Source: an uncultured Prevotella sp. (GTDB lineage: Bacteria; Bacteroidota; Bacteroidia; Bacteroidales; Bacteroidaceae). Taken from it: a stretch of DNA of 14,816 nucleotides. Below the pieces are notes generated by a model. It was not told the DNA's origin. It did not search any database and saw nothing but the letters and a program-made list of their open reading frames with translations. Positions 1 through 7,333 of the stretch are shown one piece after another. The DNA lies in contig CAMTJK010000049.1 in NCBI GenBank assembly GCA_947072805.1, positions 1-14,816 of the forward strand, in the 5' to 3' direction. The position numbers and the translations under genes were made by a program. Every line of letters starts with the position of its first letter. Position 1 is the first letter of the stretch.

Positions 1-36
1 AGTGACGGCTCACGAACATGAAGCCGTGAAAAAGAG

Positions 37-72
37 AAGACGGAGACAAGCCTAAGGGCAAATCTCCGTCTT
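37..72 (-). terminator. Rho-independent terminator after dnaA
   Basis: A perfect 10-bp stem (AAGACGGAGA at 37-46 with TCTCCGTCTT at 63-72) encloses a 16-base loop. On the minus strand the stem is followed by CTCTTTTTC, a usable U-tract. It lies 65 bases beyond the dnaA stop, so it most likely ends the dnaA transcript. The plus-strand side is followed by TTTATT, so it could also work for a gene arriving from beyond the left edge. The stem and U-tract are read directly; termination is inferred. Confidence 0.8.
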
Positions 73-137
73 TATTCATATATAAAGTAAAGGTGAATGC
101 AATTACATGTGAAGAGCATGCCGGAACACCGGATGAA

Positions 138-1577
138 TCAGCTCTTCAGCTTGAACGAATTTTCTATGCTTCTTACTTCTTCAGCAAAAGCCTTGTCTAC
201 TTTGAGACGCTGCTCTATTGTAGTACAGCTGTGTATGACCGTAGAATGGTCGCGGTTGCCTATGAGCTTGCCTATGCGCGAAGCAGGCATCTTGGTGTAC
301 TTCTGTGCAAAATACATGGACACCTGGCGTACGATGACGTAATCGCGCTTGCGGCTCCTGCTGAACACGTTCTGCTGGCTTACGTTGTAATGGTCGCAGA
401 CCTTCTCCAGAATGTCGTCGATAGTAAGAGGATGGTTGTCGGTCTTTACGGCACGTTTGATTACTCTCTCTGCCAGACGGATGTCTATATTGCAGTTGTA
501 AACAACGGAGTATGCCATAAGCGCGTTTATGACGCCCTCAAGGTCGCGCACGCTTCCGTTGGCGGTCTGCGCAATGAACTGTATCACGTCGTTGGGTATC
601 TTCAAACCGTCGCGACGGCATTTGGAGTTGAGAATGTCAATGCACAACTGTACGTTGGGCTTTTCCAGTTCGGCGATGAGTCCACAGCTGAAACGCGTGA
701 GAAGACGGTCCTTCATGCCTTGAAGATCGACCGGAGGACGGTCACTTGCAAGAATAATCTGCTTGCCGTTGCGGAACAGATGATTGAAGATGTGGAAGAA
801 GGTGTCAAGTGTCTTCGTGGCAGTCATCCATTCCTGTATGTCATCTACAATCAGCACATCGATTGTCTGATAGAAGTTGATGAAGTCGTTGGTCTTGTTT
901 TGGCGGACAGCGTCTGTAAACTGCACCTGAAAGAGACGGGCACTGACGTAAAGCACACGCTTATGAGGATACATCTCCTTGCAACGCACACCAATGGCAT
1001 TGATAAGATGAGTCTTGCCGCAGCCCGACGGACCGTAAACAAAGAATGGATTGAAAGTGGATTTGCCGGGATGTTCGGCAATGGATAATCCTACCGTGCG
1101 CGGAAGCTTGTTGCTGTCGCCCTCGATAAAGTTGGAAAATGTATGACGCGGGTCGAGTTGAGGGTTCAAATCCTGTGGAACGGCTGCGTCAAGTGTTGTG
1201 GGGGTCTTGTTGCCTCCACGCATGGGAACTCTCGGTGGCTCTATGCTTGATGGTTCTTCCGCCTCAACGTCTTGTGAGATATTGTGTGTCTTGTCGGTTA
1301 CAATACGGTAGGTGAGCTTTACGTTCGCATCAAAACATCTTAAAAGAACTTTGCTTAGAAGTCCTACATAATACTGCTCCAGATATTCGTAAACATAAGG
1401 GCTTGGCACCTGCAGAAGCAAAGTCTTGCTCTCCGGAGAGTAAGACTCAAACACAATAGGCGCAAACCAAGTCTTGAATTGCTGCTCTGTTACGTTCTCT
1501 TTTATGAGTTTGAGACACTGATCCCAAATCTTCATATATTCGTTCATCTGGTGATTATGATTTCTTAGTAAGCTCAT
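138..1577 (-). CDS. dnaA: Chromosomal replication initiator protein DnaA
   Basis: DnaA is the AAA+ ATPase that binds DnaA boxes at oriC, melts the origin and helps load the replicative helicase. All four domains are visible in 479 residues. Domain I is about 14-92 and includes KIWDQCL and FKTWFAPI. A variable linker covers about 95-140. The AAA+ core has Walker A GPSGCGKT (182-189), Walker B VLIVDDIQ (241-248), sensor I around 275-282, an arginine-finger box RLLTRF (291-296) and sensor II GSVRDLEG (341-348). The C-terminal DNA-binding domain carries the DnaA signature with RDHSTV at 442-447. Length is normal for the family. The start is uncertain: Met1 (1577), Met11 (1547) and Met15 (1535) are all possible, and homologous sequence begins near Met15. 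It stands alone, with a candidate promoter at 1594-1625 and a terminator at 37-72. No dnaN is seen beside it. Confidence 0.97.
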   Translation of the reverse strand: MSLLRNHNHQMNEYMKIWDQCLKLIKENVTEQQFKTWFAPIVFESYSPESKTLLLQVPSPYVYEYLEQYYVGLLSKVLLRCFDANVKLTYRIVTDKTHNISQDVEAEEPSSIEPPRVPMRGGNKTPTTLDAAVPQDLNPQLDPRHTFSNFIEGDSNKLPRTVGLSIAEHPGKSTFNPFFVYGPSGCGKTHLINAIGVRCKEMYPHKRVLYVSARLFQVQFTDAVRQNKTNDFINFYQTIDVLIVDDIQEWMTATKTLDTFFHIFNHLFRNGKQIILASDRPPVDLQGMKDRLLTRFSCGLIAELEKPNVQLCIDILNSKCRRDGLKIPNDVIQFIAQTANGSVRDLEGVINALMAYSVVYNCNIDIRLAERVIKRAVKTDNHPLTIDDILEKVCDHYNVSQQNVFSRSRKRDYVIVRQVSMYFAQKYTKMPASRIGKLIGNRDHSTVIHSCTTIEQRLKVDKAFAEEVRSIENSFKLKS

Positions 1578-1593
1578 CAGGATTATTGCACTG

Positions 1594-1625
1594 CAAATTT
1601 CGTCTTTTTTTCTGATATGTGCAAA
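1594..1625 (-). promoter_or_regulatory. Candidate dnaA promoter (Bacteroidota type)
   Basis: Read on the minus strand, TTTG (1622-1625), 20 bases, then GAAATTTG (1594-1601) followed by CA. This matches the Bacteroidota -33/-7 pattern TTTG-N19-21-TAnnTTTG at all but one fixed position (G for T). The expected transcription start near 1588 lies just upstream of the first dnaA Met codon. The match is seen directly; promoter function is inferred. Confidence 0.5.
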
Positions 1626-1841
1626 TAATATGTTTTTGTTTGTGAAATAGGCTTAATCGTGTAACTTTCTAATTTAAGGCGTGTTAAGAGATATTTAAAC
1701 CTCATTTTCTTCTTTAATTATTTGTCTGTTTCTATCTCTTTGGCTATCAGTTTGTTGTAGGTGAAGCTACAAATGCTGTACAATCACATTTCTGCGGTGC
1801 CGTATTTTGCCAAAAGCGGATGTAATAAAGCGTTTCAACAA

Positions 1842-1869
1842 AAAAGCGATAGCCGTTGCCATCGCTTTT
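1842..1869 (-). terminator. Rho-independent terminator after the amidase-MCE unit
   Basis: A perfect 9-bp stem (AAAAGCGAT at 1842-1850 with ATCGCTTTT at 1861-1869) has a 10-base loop. On the minus strand it runs into TTTTTTGTTG. It begins 28 bases after the stop codon of the MCE-family gene and separates that transcript from dnaA. Confidence 0.88.
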
Positions 1870-1897
1870 CCTATTTAGACAAAATAAATATTAAGGA

Positions 1898-2800
1898 TTA
1901 CTTGTCTTTTTTGCCGAATATGGAAAAATGAACATAACGCTTGGGATGCTGTTTCAAGTCGATCATAAGAGAATCAGCATCGCGCATGGTTGCGGTGAGA
2001 TTGTTGTACAGTTGCGGGTCGTGCATGAGCAGTCCGAGCGTGCTTTCCTTGCTGTTCAGCTTGGCCGTCAGCTTTTGTACGTTGTCGAGAGTGGTGTTTA
2101 CTTTCGACATTGTTTCGGAAACGTTGATAGTGCTAAGGTCTTGCGTGAGCTTGTCGGTGTTGTCAAGCACATTGTTAGCCTTGGCAAGCATTCCGGGAAC
2201 GTTCTTGTTGAGCTGTGCCGAAAGGCTGTTTATCTGCGCCGAGGTGGTGGCAAGGTTGTCGGTAATGGTGTTTACGTTGTGCAGCGAATTGGCTAAAGCC
2301 GGATCGGCAAGCAACGTATTGACGCTTGTGAGAATGGAATCTATTTTGGGAAGCATCTTTTCTATGGCAGGAACCATGCTTGCGGCTTTTGCCAGCATTC
2401 CGCTCTCTTGATTGCCCATAATGGTATCGCCGGCGGCAATAGGGTCTAACGGATTGCCACCAAGGATGATGTTCATCTTGACATTGCCCATGAAGTCGCT
2501 TTCTATTTCGGCTGTAGAGCCTTTGGACATGCGCATGTTCTTGTCTAATCCTATTTGGACTATGATTTTACCTTCACCGCTGTAATTGTATGCGATGCCC
2601 TTGACAACTCCCACTTTGTAGCCGTTGGCATAGACAGGGCTGGATGCCGACAGTCCGCTGATATCATCGAAAGCTACGTAATAGTTGTCTTCTGTGGAGA
2701 AAAGGCTCAAACCTTTAAGGAACTGGAGCCCGAAAAAAAGCACTACCACTCCCAGAATGGCAACGCAGGCAATTTGTACTTCTTTTGTAAAGAATTTCAT
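1898..2800 (-). CDS. MCE/MlaD family phospholipid-transport protein
   Basis: MCE proteins form membrane-anchored rings or tubes that carry lipids across the periplasm, usually as the substrate-binding part of an Mla-type ABC transporter. Here 300 residues comprise an N-terminal membrane anchor (about 9-28, not expected to be cleaved), one MCE domain (about 37-115, with VAFDDISGLSASSPVYANG and GYKVGVVKGI), and a long helical region rich in Asn, Thr and Leu (about 135-285) that could form a coiled tube. The C-terminal HPKRYVHFSIFG block resembles the tail of other Bacteroidota MCE proteins as I remember them. The ATG lies six bases beyond the amidase stop, so the two genes are almost certainly cotranscribed. 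No MlaE permease or MlaF ATPase gene is present, so its partners must be elsewhere. Family assignment is secure; the lipid carried is unknown. Confidence 0.9.
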   Translation of the reverse strand: MKFFTKEVQIACVAILGVVVLFFGLQFLKGLSLFSTEDNYYVAFDDISGLSASSPVYANGYKVGVVKGIAYNYSGEGKIIVQIGLDKNMRMSKGSTAEIESDFMGNVKMNIILGGNPLDPIAAGDTIMGNQESGMLAKAASMVPAIEKMLPKIDSILTSVNTLLADPALANSLHNVNTITDNLATTSAQINSLSAQLNKNVPGMLAKANNVLDNTDKLTQDLSTINVSETMSKVNTTLDNVQKLTAKLNSKESTLGLLMHDPQLYNNLTATMRDADSLMIDLKQHPKRYVHFSIFGKKDK

Positions 2801-2806
2801 ATTGTT

Positions 2807-4171
2807 CTATTTTTTGTTTCTGTTTGACTTGAACTCCCGGATGGCTTCTGCAACATTCACTTTCTGTCCGTTCTTGAAGGCAATGATGAAGGCTTCGGGG
2901 AAATTTACTGTTACTTCTTTGCGCAACTTGTATATATCATTATAGTTTTCAGAAGAGCCTACGGTATATTTGTACATGCCGTTTTCTTGGTATAAGTCTA
3001 CGCCGTCGAGGCCTTGAAACTTGGCATCGTTTGTGTTTAACTTGGAACTGCTTGCAAGTATCTGTACCTTGAAGACTGGCTTTGATTCATCTGTCTCCGG
3101 AACTGTTACGGGTATAACCTGTTCGGGCTCTTGCTGTGCACTGTTATCCTGCAGATTATTGTTTTCTTGGTGCTGCCTGGCTGCAACGGGAACAGTTTCT
3201 GGTTTTGTGGGTTCGGCTTTGACGCCTTCACGTGCATCTGCAAGTTCTTGCATCATGCTTTTACTACTTTTCCTTGCTTTCTTTTCTGTGCTTTCGTCCG
3301 GCGTGGCACTCACTTCGCTCTTTGTCTGCTTGACATCTTCTTTGAGTGTTTCTGCAACATTCCTTTCTACTGGCGCCGAAACGTTCTTGTAGGTTACTTT
3401 TTTGTTCTTGTCGTACTTGTTCTTGTAGTCGATAAAGGCATTGTATATGCCGCGTGCAAGCGTCTCGATACCGTTAGATGAGTTTAGATAATTCTCCTCA
3501 TCCGGTGTGGTAATGAAACCAAGCTCAATGAGACAACTCGGCATAGAGGTTTCTCTTAAAACGAGGAATCCTGCTTGTTTTACTCCCTTGTCGGGACGAT
3601 AAGCCAGCGAGCATGTTTTTTTTTGCACGTATTTAGCAAGCTCTACACTTTGTTTCATGTTTTTGTCTTGCATGAATTCAAACATGATGTAGCTTTCTGA
3701 AGAATTCGGATCGAATCCCTCATAATGTTGTTTGTAGTCTTTTTCAACAAGAATTACGGAGTTTTCTCGCTTTGCCACGTCGAGATTGTCAGATGCTCTG
3801 TGCATTCCCAGAGTATAAGTTTCAAGTCCACGTGCGATTCTTCCTTTTGGCAAAGCGTTGGTATGTATGGAGATGAAGAGGTCGGCTTTACTTTTGTTGG
3901 CTATGTTTGCCCGCTGATGGAGTGGAATGAAAATGTCTGTTTTGCGCGTATAAATGACTCTTACGTCCGGGCAGTTGCGCTCCACATAACGTCCGAAAGC
4001 CAAAGCGACGTTGAGATTTATATTTTTTTCTTTGGAATATTTGCCTAAAGCTCCGGCGTCATTGCCACCATGACCGGCGTCGATGACGAGTGTAAATTTG
4101 TCGTTTGCGGCATTTGTTATCGTCGCAATACATAACAACAACCAAATCAGCAGACCTTTATTCTTGAACAT
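2807..4171 (-). CDS. N-acetylmuramoyl-L-alanine amidase (Amidase_3) with SPOR-like C-terminal domain
   Basis: This enzyme cleaves the bond between N-acetylmuramic acid and the L-alanine of the peptide stem in peptidoglycan, for example during daughter-cell separation. Of 454 residues, 1-21 form a signal peptide (cleavage probably near TNA-A), so it acts in the periplasm. The zinc amidase domain is about 25-250. It has DAGHGG (ligand His34), KEKNINL (Glu48), SIHTNA (His103) and the catalytic Glu in IELGF (Glu216). A charged, Gln/Glu-rich linker (about 255-362) leads to a tail (about 365-445, FKVQILASS...GMYKYTVGSSENYNDI) that resembles a SPOR domain, which binds denuded septal glycan. It precedes the MCE gene by six bases. 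A candidate promoter lies just upstream. The SPOR call is by pattern and less certain than the amidase call. Confidence 0.93.
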   Translation of the reverse strand: MFKNKGLLIWLLLCIATITNAANDKFTLVIDAGHGGNDAGALGKYSKEKNINLNVALAFGRYVERNCPDVRVIYTRKTDIFIPLHQRANIANKSKADLFISIHTNALPKGRIARGLETYTLGMHRASDNLDVAKRENSVILVEKDYKQHYEGFDPNSSESYIMFEFMQDKNMKQSVELAKYVQKKTCSLAYRPDKGVKQAGFLVLRETSMPSCLIELGFITTPDEENYLNSSNGIETLARGIYNAFIDYKNKYDKNKKVTYKNVSAPVERNVAETLKEDVKQTKSEVSATPDESTEKKARKSSKSMMQELADAREGVKAEPTKPETVPVAARQHQENNNLQDNSAQQEPEQVIPVTVPETDESKPVFKVQILASSSKLNTNDAKFQGLDGVDLYQENGMYKYTVGSSENYNDIYKLRKEVTVNFPEAFIIAFKNGQKVNVAEAIREFKSNRNKK

Positions 4172-4188
4172 AATGCCCTAAATTGTCG

Positions 4189-4220
4189 CAAAAGTAGTTA
4201 TTTTTCAAATAAAACTGAAA
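4189..4220 (-). promoter_or_regulatory. Candidate promoter of the amidase-MCE unit
   Basis: On the minus strand, TACTTTTG (4189-4196), followed by CG, is an exact TAnnTTTG -7 element. Twenty bases upstream lies TTTC (4217-4220), a three-out-of-four match to the -33 TTTG. The predicted start would leave only about ten bases of leader before the amidase ATG at 4171. The -33 part overlaps the weak hairpin at 4209-4238. Confidence 0.4.
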
Positions 4221-4238
4221 TATATTATCCAGTTTTAT
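4209..4238 (-). terminator. Weak AT-rich hairpin at the folB stop codon
   Basis: A perfect 9-bp inverted repeat (ATAAAACTG at 4209-4217, CAGTTTTAT at 4230-4238) with a 12-base loop reaches into the folB stop codon. The stem is mostly A-T and is followed only by TTG on the minus strand. It would be a weak or partial terminator between folB and the amidase gene. It may also just be an inverted repeat over the amidase promoter. Confidence 0.35.
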
Positions 4239-4654
4239 CATTTATTAAATGTGGATTTGCGCCTGTCGGATAGGTGAATCTCTACTCCCGCACCTTTGCA
4301 ATCGGCTCCCATTGGTGGATTTGCCTTAATTATGGAGAGGTAGATTTCGTATACTTCCGGAAATGTGGATGTTATGGCATTCGCTACTCTTGATGCGAGG
4401 TTCTCAAGCAATTTTGAGGGTGTCTCCATTTCCTTTTTTATCAAGTTGTACACTTCGGCATAGCTAATGGTGTCTTCAACGTTGTCGCTTTGCATAGCCT
4501 TCGATATGTCGTAACCAATGCGCACATTAACAAGAAAGTCCGTTCCTACGGATCTTTCTTGGGGCATTACCCCATGAAATGCGTAGAATCGGACATCTTG
4601 TAATATTATATAACTGTCTTTTATTTGTAAGCTCTTGTTGTGGAAGTCTGTCAT
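4238..4654 (-). CDS. folB: Dihydroneopterin aldolase
   Basis: FolB converts 7,8-dihydroneopterin to 6-hydroxymethyl-7,8-dihydropterin and glycolaldehyde in folate biosynthesis, in the cytoplasm. The 138-residue protein has the family pattern: an N-terminal YAFHGVMPQE block (24-33, with the pterin-site Glu33), DTISYAEV (61-68, with the active-site Tyr65 region), LLENLASRVAN (82-92) and a C-terminal IIKANPPMGAD block (108-118) carrying the conserved Lys110. The length is slightly above the usual 115-125 because of a short N-terminal extension. The ATG used here gives that extension; a start nearer ILQDVRFYAFHG would need a non-Met codon. It follows the ribonucleotide reductase gene after 35 bases without a promoter match, so it is probably cotranscribed with it. 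Both products serve nucleotide or cofactor supply. Confidence 0.93.
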   Translation of the reverse strand: MTDFHNKSLQIKDSYIILQDVRFYAFHGVMPQERSVGTDFLVNVRIGYDISKAMQSDNVEDTISYAEVYNLIKKEMETPSKLLENLASRVANAITSTFPEVYEIYLSIIKANPPMGADCKGAGVEIHLSDRRKSTFNK

Positions 4655-4689
4655 TTAAATAGTGATGGTAGTATTTGTAGGTAAATAAA

Positions 4690-7251
4690 CTATCCGCATC
4701 TTGAGGCACCGCAGTTTTTGCAGATGAGGCAGCCTTCCTGATACATCAGCGTCTCTTGTCCGCAGACAGGACATTTCTGTCCTTTTGCTTCTGTTCCGTC
4801 GATTATGTATTTTTTCAGAGCGCGTTCAACACCGTTCTTCCATGTATTAATGCTCTCGCTCTTCAGCTGCAGTGAACCCACGAGCTTTATAACGTGCTCT
4901 ATAGGCATGCGGTATCTCAATACTCCACTAATGAGTTTTGCATAGTTCCAGTATTCCGGGTTGAATTTCTCACTCAATCCTTCCACTGTGGTTTTGTATC
5001 CTCTCTTGTTCTCGAATTGGAAGTCATAGCGGTGTCTGCCGTCTTCTCCTGTATTTTTTATAATCTTTCCTTTGGTTACAGTCTTGGGCAAGACAATTCC
5101 TTCTTCATCGTCTTGAAGACCAGTGAAAATCTCGTAGGGATAACCATTGAGGAGTCCTATAAACGCAACCCATTTCTCTTTATTATTTTGGAAGCGCACC
5201 ACGTCACATTCAAGTATCTGCGGACGTACTTCTGTCACTTCAGGATGTTTGCAAGGAACGGGACCATCTTGTTTTGGCTCTTCTTGTTTTTTGTCTTTTT
5301 TCGATACAGAAATCATTACGCCCGAACGGCTTCCATCGCGATATATGGTACATCCTTTACATCCCGAGCGCCATGCCTCGACGTAGAGGCGGTTCACGAG
5401 CGCTTCATCTACATCGTTCGGAAGATTGACGGTTACGCTTATCGAATGGTCTACCCATTTCTGGATGGCACCCTGCATACGCACTTTCATTAGCCAGTCC
5501 ACATCATTGGCTGTCGCTTTATAATAAGGTGAGCGTGCAACGAGTTCGTCAATCTCTTCTTGTGTATATTTCTTGTTTGTATCAAGTCCGTTTACCTGCA
5601 TCCAGGTAAGGAATTTGTGGTGATATACGATATATTCTTCGAATGAGTCACCAACTTCATCCACGAAATCTACATGAACGTCGGCATCGCCTGGGTTTAC
5701 CTTGCGGCGGCGCTTATATACGGGCATGAACACTGGTTCTATGCCGCTTGTTGTCTGTGTCATGAGACTTGTTGTGCCAGTAGGTGCGATGGTGAGACAT
5801 GCAATGTTGCGTCGTCCGTATTTTTTCATATCTTCATAAAGCTGCGGATTGGCTTCACGAAGCCTGTTTATAAACGGGTTGTTTTCTTCACGTTTTGTGT
5901 CATATATACTGAATGCACCGCGTTCCTTTGCCATAGTCACGGACGAGCCGTATGCTGTGATTGCAAGTCTCTTGTGAACTTCGGTAGAGAAGTCTGTAGC
6001 CTCTTGTGTACCGTAACGTAATCCCATGGCTGCAATCATGTCGCCTTCGGCTGTTATGCCCACACCGGTGCGGCGTCCCATGCTGCTTTTGGCCTTAATC
6101 TTTTCCCACAGATGCTTTTCTGCTCCTTTTACTTCGTCACTTTGAGGATCGGAGTTGATTTTTTCTATTATACAATCAATCTTTTCGAGTTCCAGATCAA
6201 TAATGTCATCCATCAGTCGTTGTGCTGCTGCAACGTGCTTACAGAACAATTCGTAGTCGAAATAAGCATTAGGAGTAAATGGATTTATAACGTAAGAATA
6301 TAGATTGATTGACAGCAGGCGACAAGAATCATAAGGACACAGCGGAATCTCTCCGCATGGATTTGTCGAAACAGTGCGGAAGCCGAGGTCTGCATAGCAG
6401 TCCGGAATGCTTTCATGCAGTATTGTATCCCAAAAAAGGACTCCTGGTTCTGCGCTTTTCCACGCGTTGTGTACAATCTTTTCCCACAAGGCTTTTGCGC
6501 TTATCTCTTTCTTGAAATCCGGATTTTCGCTGTCTATGGGAAATTTTTGTACGTATGGCTTGTCATTCACGGCGGCTTCCATGAACTCGTTGTCAATTTT
6601 TACCGATACGTTTGCTCCGGTAACTTTCCCCTCTGTCATCTTTGCATCTATGAAAGCTTCGCTGTCCGGATGTTTTATGCTTACAGATAACATCAGCGCG
6701 CCGCGTCTGCCGTCTTGTGCAACTTCTCTTGTCGAATTGCTGTATCGTTCCATGAACGGAACAAGTCCGGTGGATGTAAGTGCAGAATTGTTCACGGGTG
6801 AGCCCTTTGGGCGTATATGTGTAAGGTCATGTCCTACGCCTCCGCGTCTTTTCATCAGCTGCACTTGCTCTTCATCGATTCTCATAATTGCGCCGTACGA
6901 ATCGGCGTTCCCTTCGAGACCTATTACGAAACAGTTGCTAAGTGAAGCCACTTGGTGATCGTTGCCTATTCCCGTCATTGGACTTCCGGCGGGTACGATA
7001 TATTTAAAGTGGTCGAGCAGTTCGAATATCTGCTCTTCCGACATTGGGTTTGCGTATTTCTTTTCTATGCGTGCTATTTCTTTTGCTATTCTGTGGTGCA
7101 TATCTTCAGGTGATTTCTCGAAGATATTTCCGAAACTGTCTTTCATCGCATATTTGTTTACCCATACTCGGGCTGCGAGTTCATCGCCATTGAAATAGCT
7201 GAGTGAGGCTTCGAAAGCCTCATCGTACGAATAAGTTTTTTTGGTTTCCAT
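4690..7251 (-). CDS. nrdJ: Adenosylcobalamin-dependent (class II) ribonucleoside-diphosphate reductase
   Basis: This enzyme reduces ribonucleotides to deoxyribonucleotides, using coenzyme B12 to make the catalytic thiyl radical, and so does not need oxygen. From the Met at 7251 it has 853 residues. Key blocks are SNCFVIG (Cys107), NPCGEIPL (297-304, with radical Cys299 and Glu301), a second active-site Cys in PYDSCRLLS (Cys310) and the APTGTTSLM loop (489-497). The C-terminal zinc-ribbon-like segment has CPVCG (827-831) and CLICKNCG (841-848) with a further Cys near the end, as in class II enzymes that recycle through tail cysteines. The reading frame opens at Met 7287, twelve codons earlier. 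I prefer 7251 because family-like sequence begins at METKKTYSYDEAFEAS and because the promoter-like TAACTTTG at 7276-7283 would start transcription downstream of the earlier ATG. No cobalamin riboswitch fits in the short leader. Confidence 0.95.
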   Translation of the reverse strand: METKKTYSYDEAFEASLSYFNGDELAARVWVNKYAMKDSFGNIFEKSPEDMHHRIAKEIARIEKKYANPMSEEQIFELLDHFKYIVPAGSPMTGIGNDHQVASLSNCFVIGLEGNADSYGAIMRIDEEQVQLMKRRGGVGHDLTHIRPKGSPVNNSALTSTGLVPFMERYSNSTREVAQDGRRGALMLSVSIKHPDSEAFIDAKMTEGKVTGANVSVKIDNEFMEAAVNDKPYVQKFPIDSENPDFKKEISAKALWEKIVHNAWKSAEPGVLFWDTILHESIPDCYADLGFRTVSTNPCGEIPLCPYDSCRLLSINLYSYVINPFTPNAYFDYELFCKHVAAAQRLMDDIIDLELEKIDCIIEKINSDPQSDEVKGAEKHLWEKIKAKSSMGRRTGVGITAEGDMIAAMGLRYGTQEATDFSTEVHKRLAITAYGSSVTMAKERGAFSIYDTKREENNPFINRLREANPQLYEDMKKYGRRNIACLTIAPTGTTSLMTQTTSGIEPVFMPVYKRRRKVNPGDADVHVDFVDEVGDSFEEYIVYHHKFLTWMQVNGLDTNKKYTQEEIDELVARSPYYKATANDVDWLMKVRMQGAIQKWVDHSISVTVNLPNDVDEALVNRLYVEAWRSGCKGCTIYRDGSRSGVMISVSKKDKKQEEPKQDGPVPCKHPEVTEVRPQILECDVVRFQNNKEKWVAFIGLLNGYPYEIFTGLQDDEEGIVLPKTVTKGKIIKNTGEDGRHRYDFQFENKRGYKTTVEGLSEKFNPEYWNYAKLISGVLRYRMPIEHVIKLVGSLQLKSESINTWKNGVERALKKYIIDGTEAKGQKCPVCGQETLMYQEGCLICKNCGASRCG

Positions 7252-7275
7252 ATAGTTATTGGTGTAATCGGGAGA

Positions 7276-7305
7276 CAAAGTTATCAACTTTATATCATAT
7301 TCGAA
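7276..7305 (-). promoter_or_regulatory. Candidate nrdJ-folB promoter
   Basis: On the minus strand TAACTTTG (7276-7283) is an exact TAnnTTTG -7 element. TTCG (7302-7305), a three-out-of-four match to TTTG, lies 18 bases upstream, one base short of the usual spacing. The start of transcription would be near 7270, giving a leader of about 20 bases to the ATG at 7251. Confidence 0.45.
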
Positions 7306-7333
7306 TGTCTTTTGGCATTATCGGTGTTATGTG

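Larger units (their letters stand above)
1578..1897. other. Intergenic region between the MCE gene and dnaA
   Basis: This 320-base AT-rich gap holds the terminator of the upstream gene (1842-1869) and the candidate dnaA promoter (1594-1625). I looked for DnaA boxes (TTATNCACA or its complement) and found no convincing copy, so nothing marks it as an origin. The remainder, about 1626-1840, contains no ORF or repeat that I can support. Confidence 0.6.

Noticed and set aside
5..27. Second hairpin near the left edge (ACGGCT with AGCCGT)
   Set aside because: The 6-bp stem with an 11-base loop is followed by no U-tract in either direction, and its context is outside the window.
93..1088. Long plus-strand open frame (331 codons) opposite dnaA
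   Set aside because: It is antisense to a gene with all DnaA motifs, has no recognisable domain, and is the usual shadow of a conserved coding sequence.
1578..1897. Replication origin next to dnaA
   Set aside because: The region is AT-rich, but no cluster of DnaA boxes is visible, and adjacency to dnaA alone is not evidence.
4527..4709. 60-codon minus-strand ORF overlapping the folB start
   Set aside because: It is out of frame over the folB N-terminus and the end of nrdJ, with no family resemblance.
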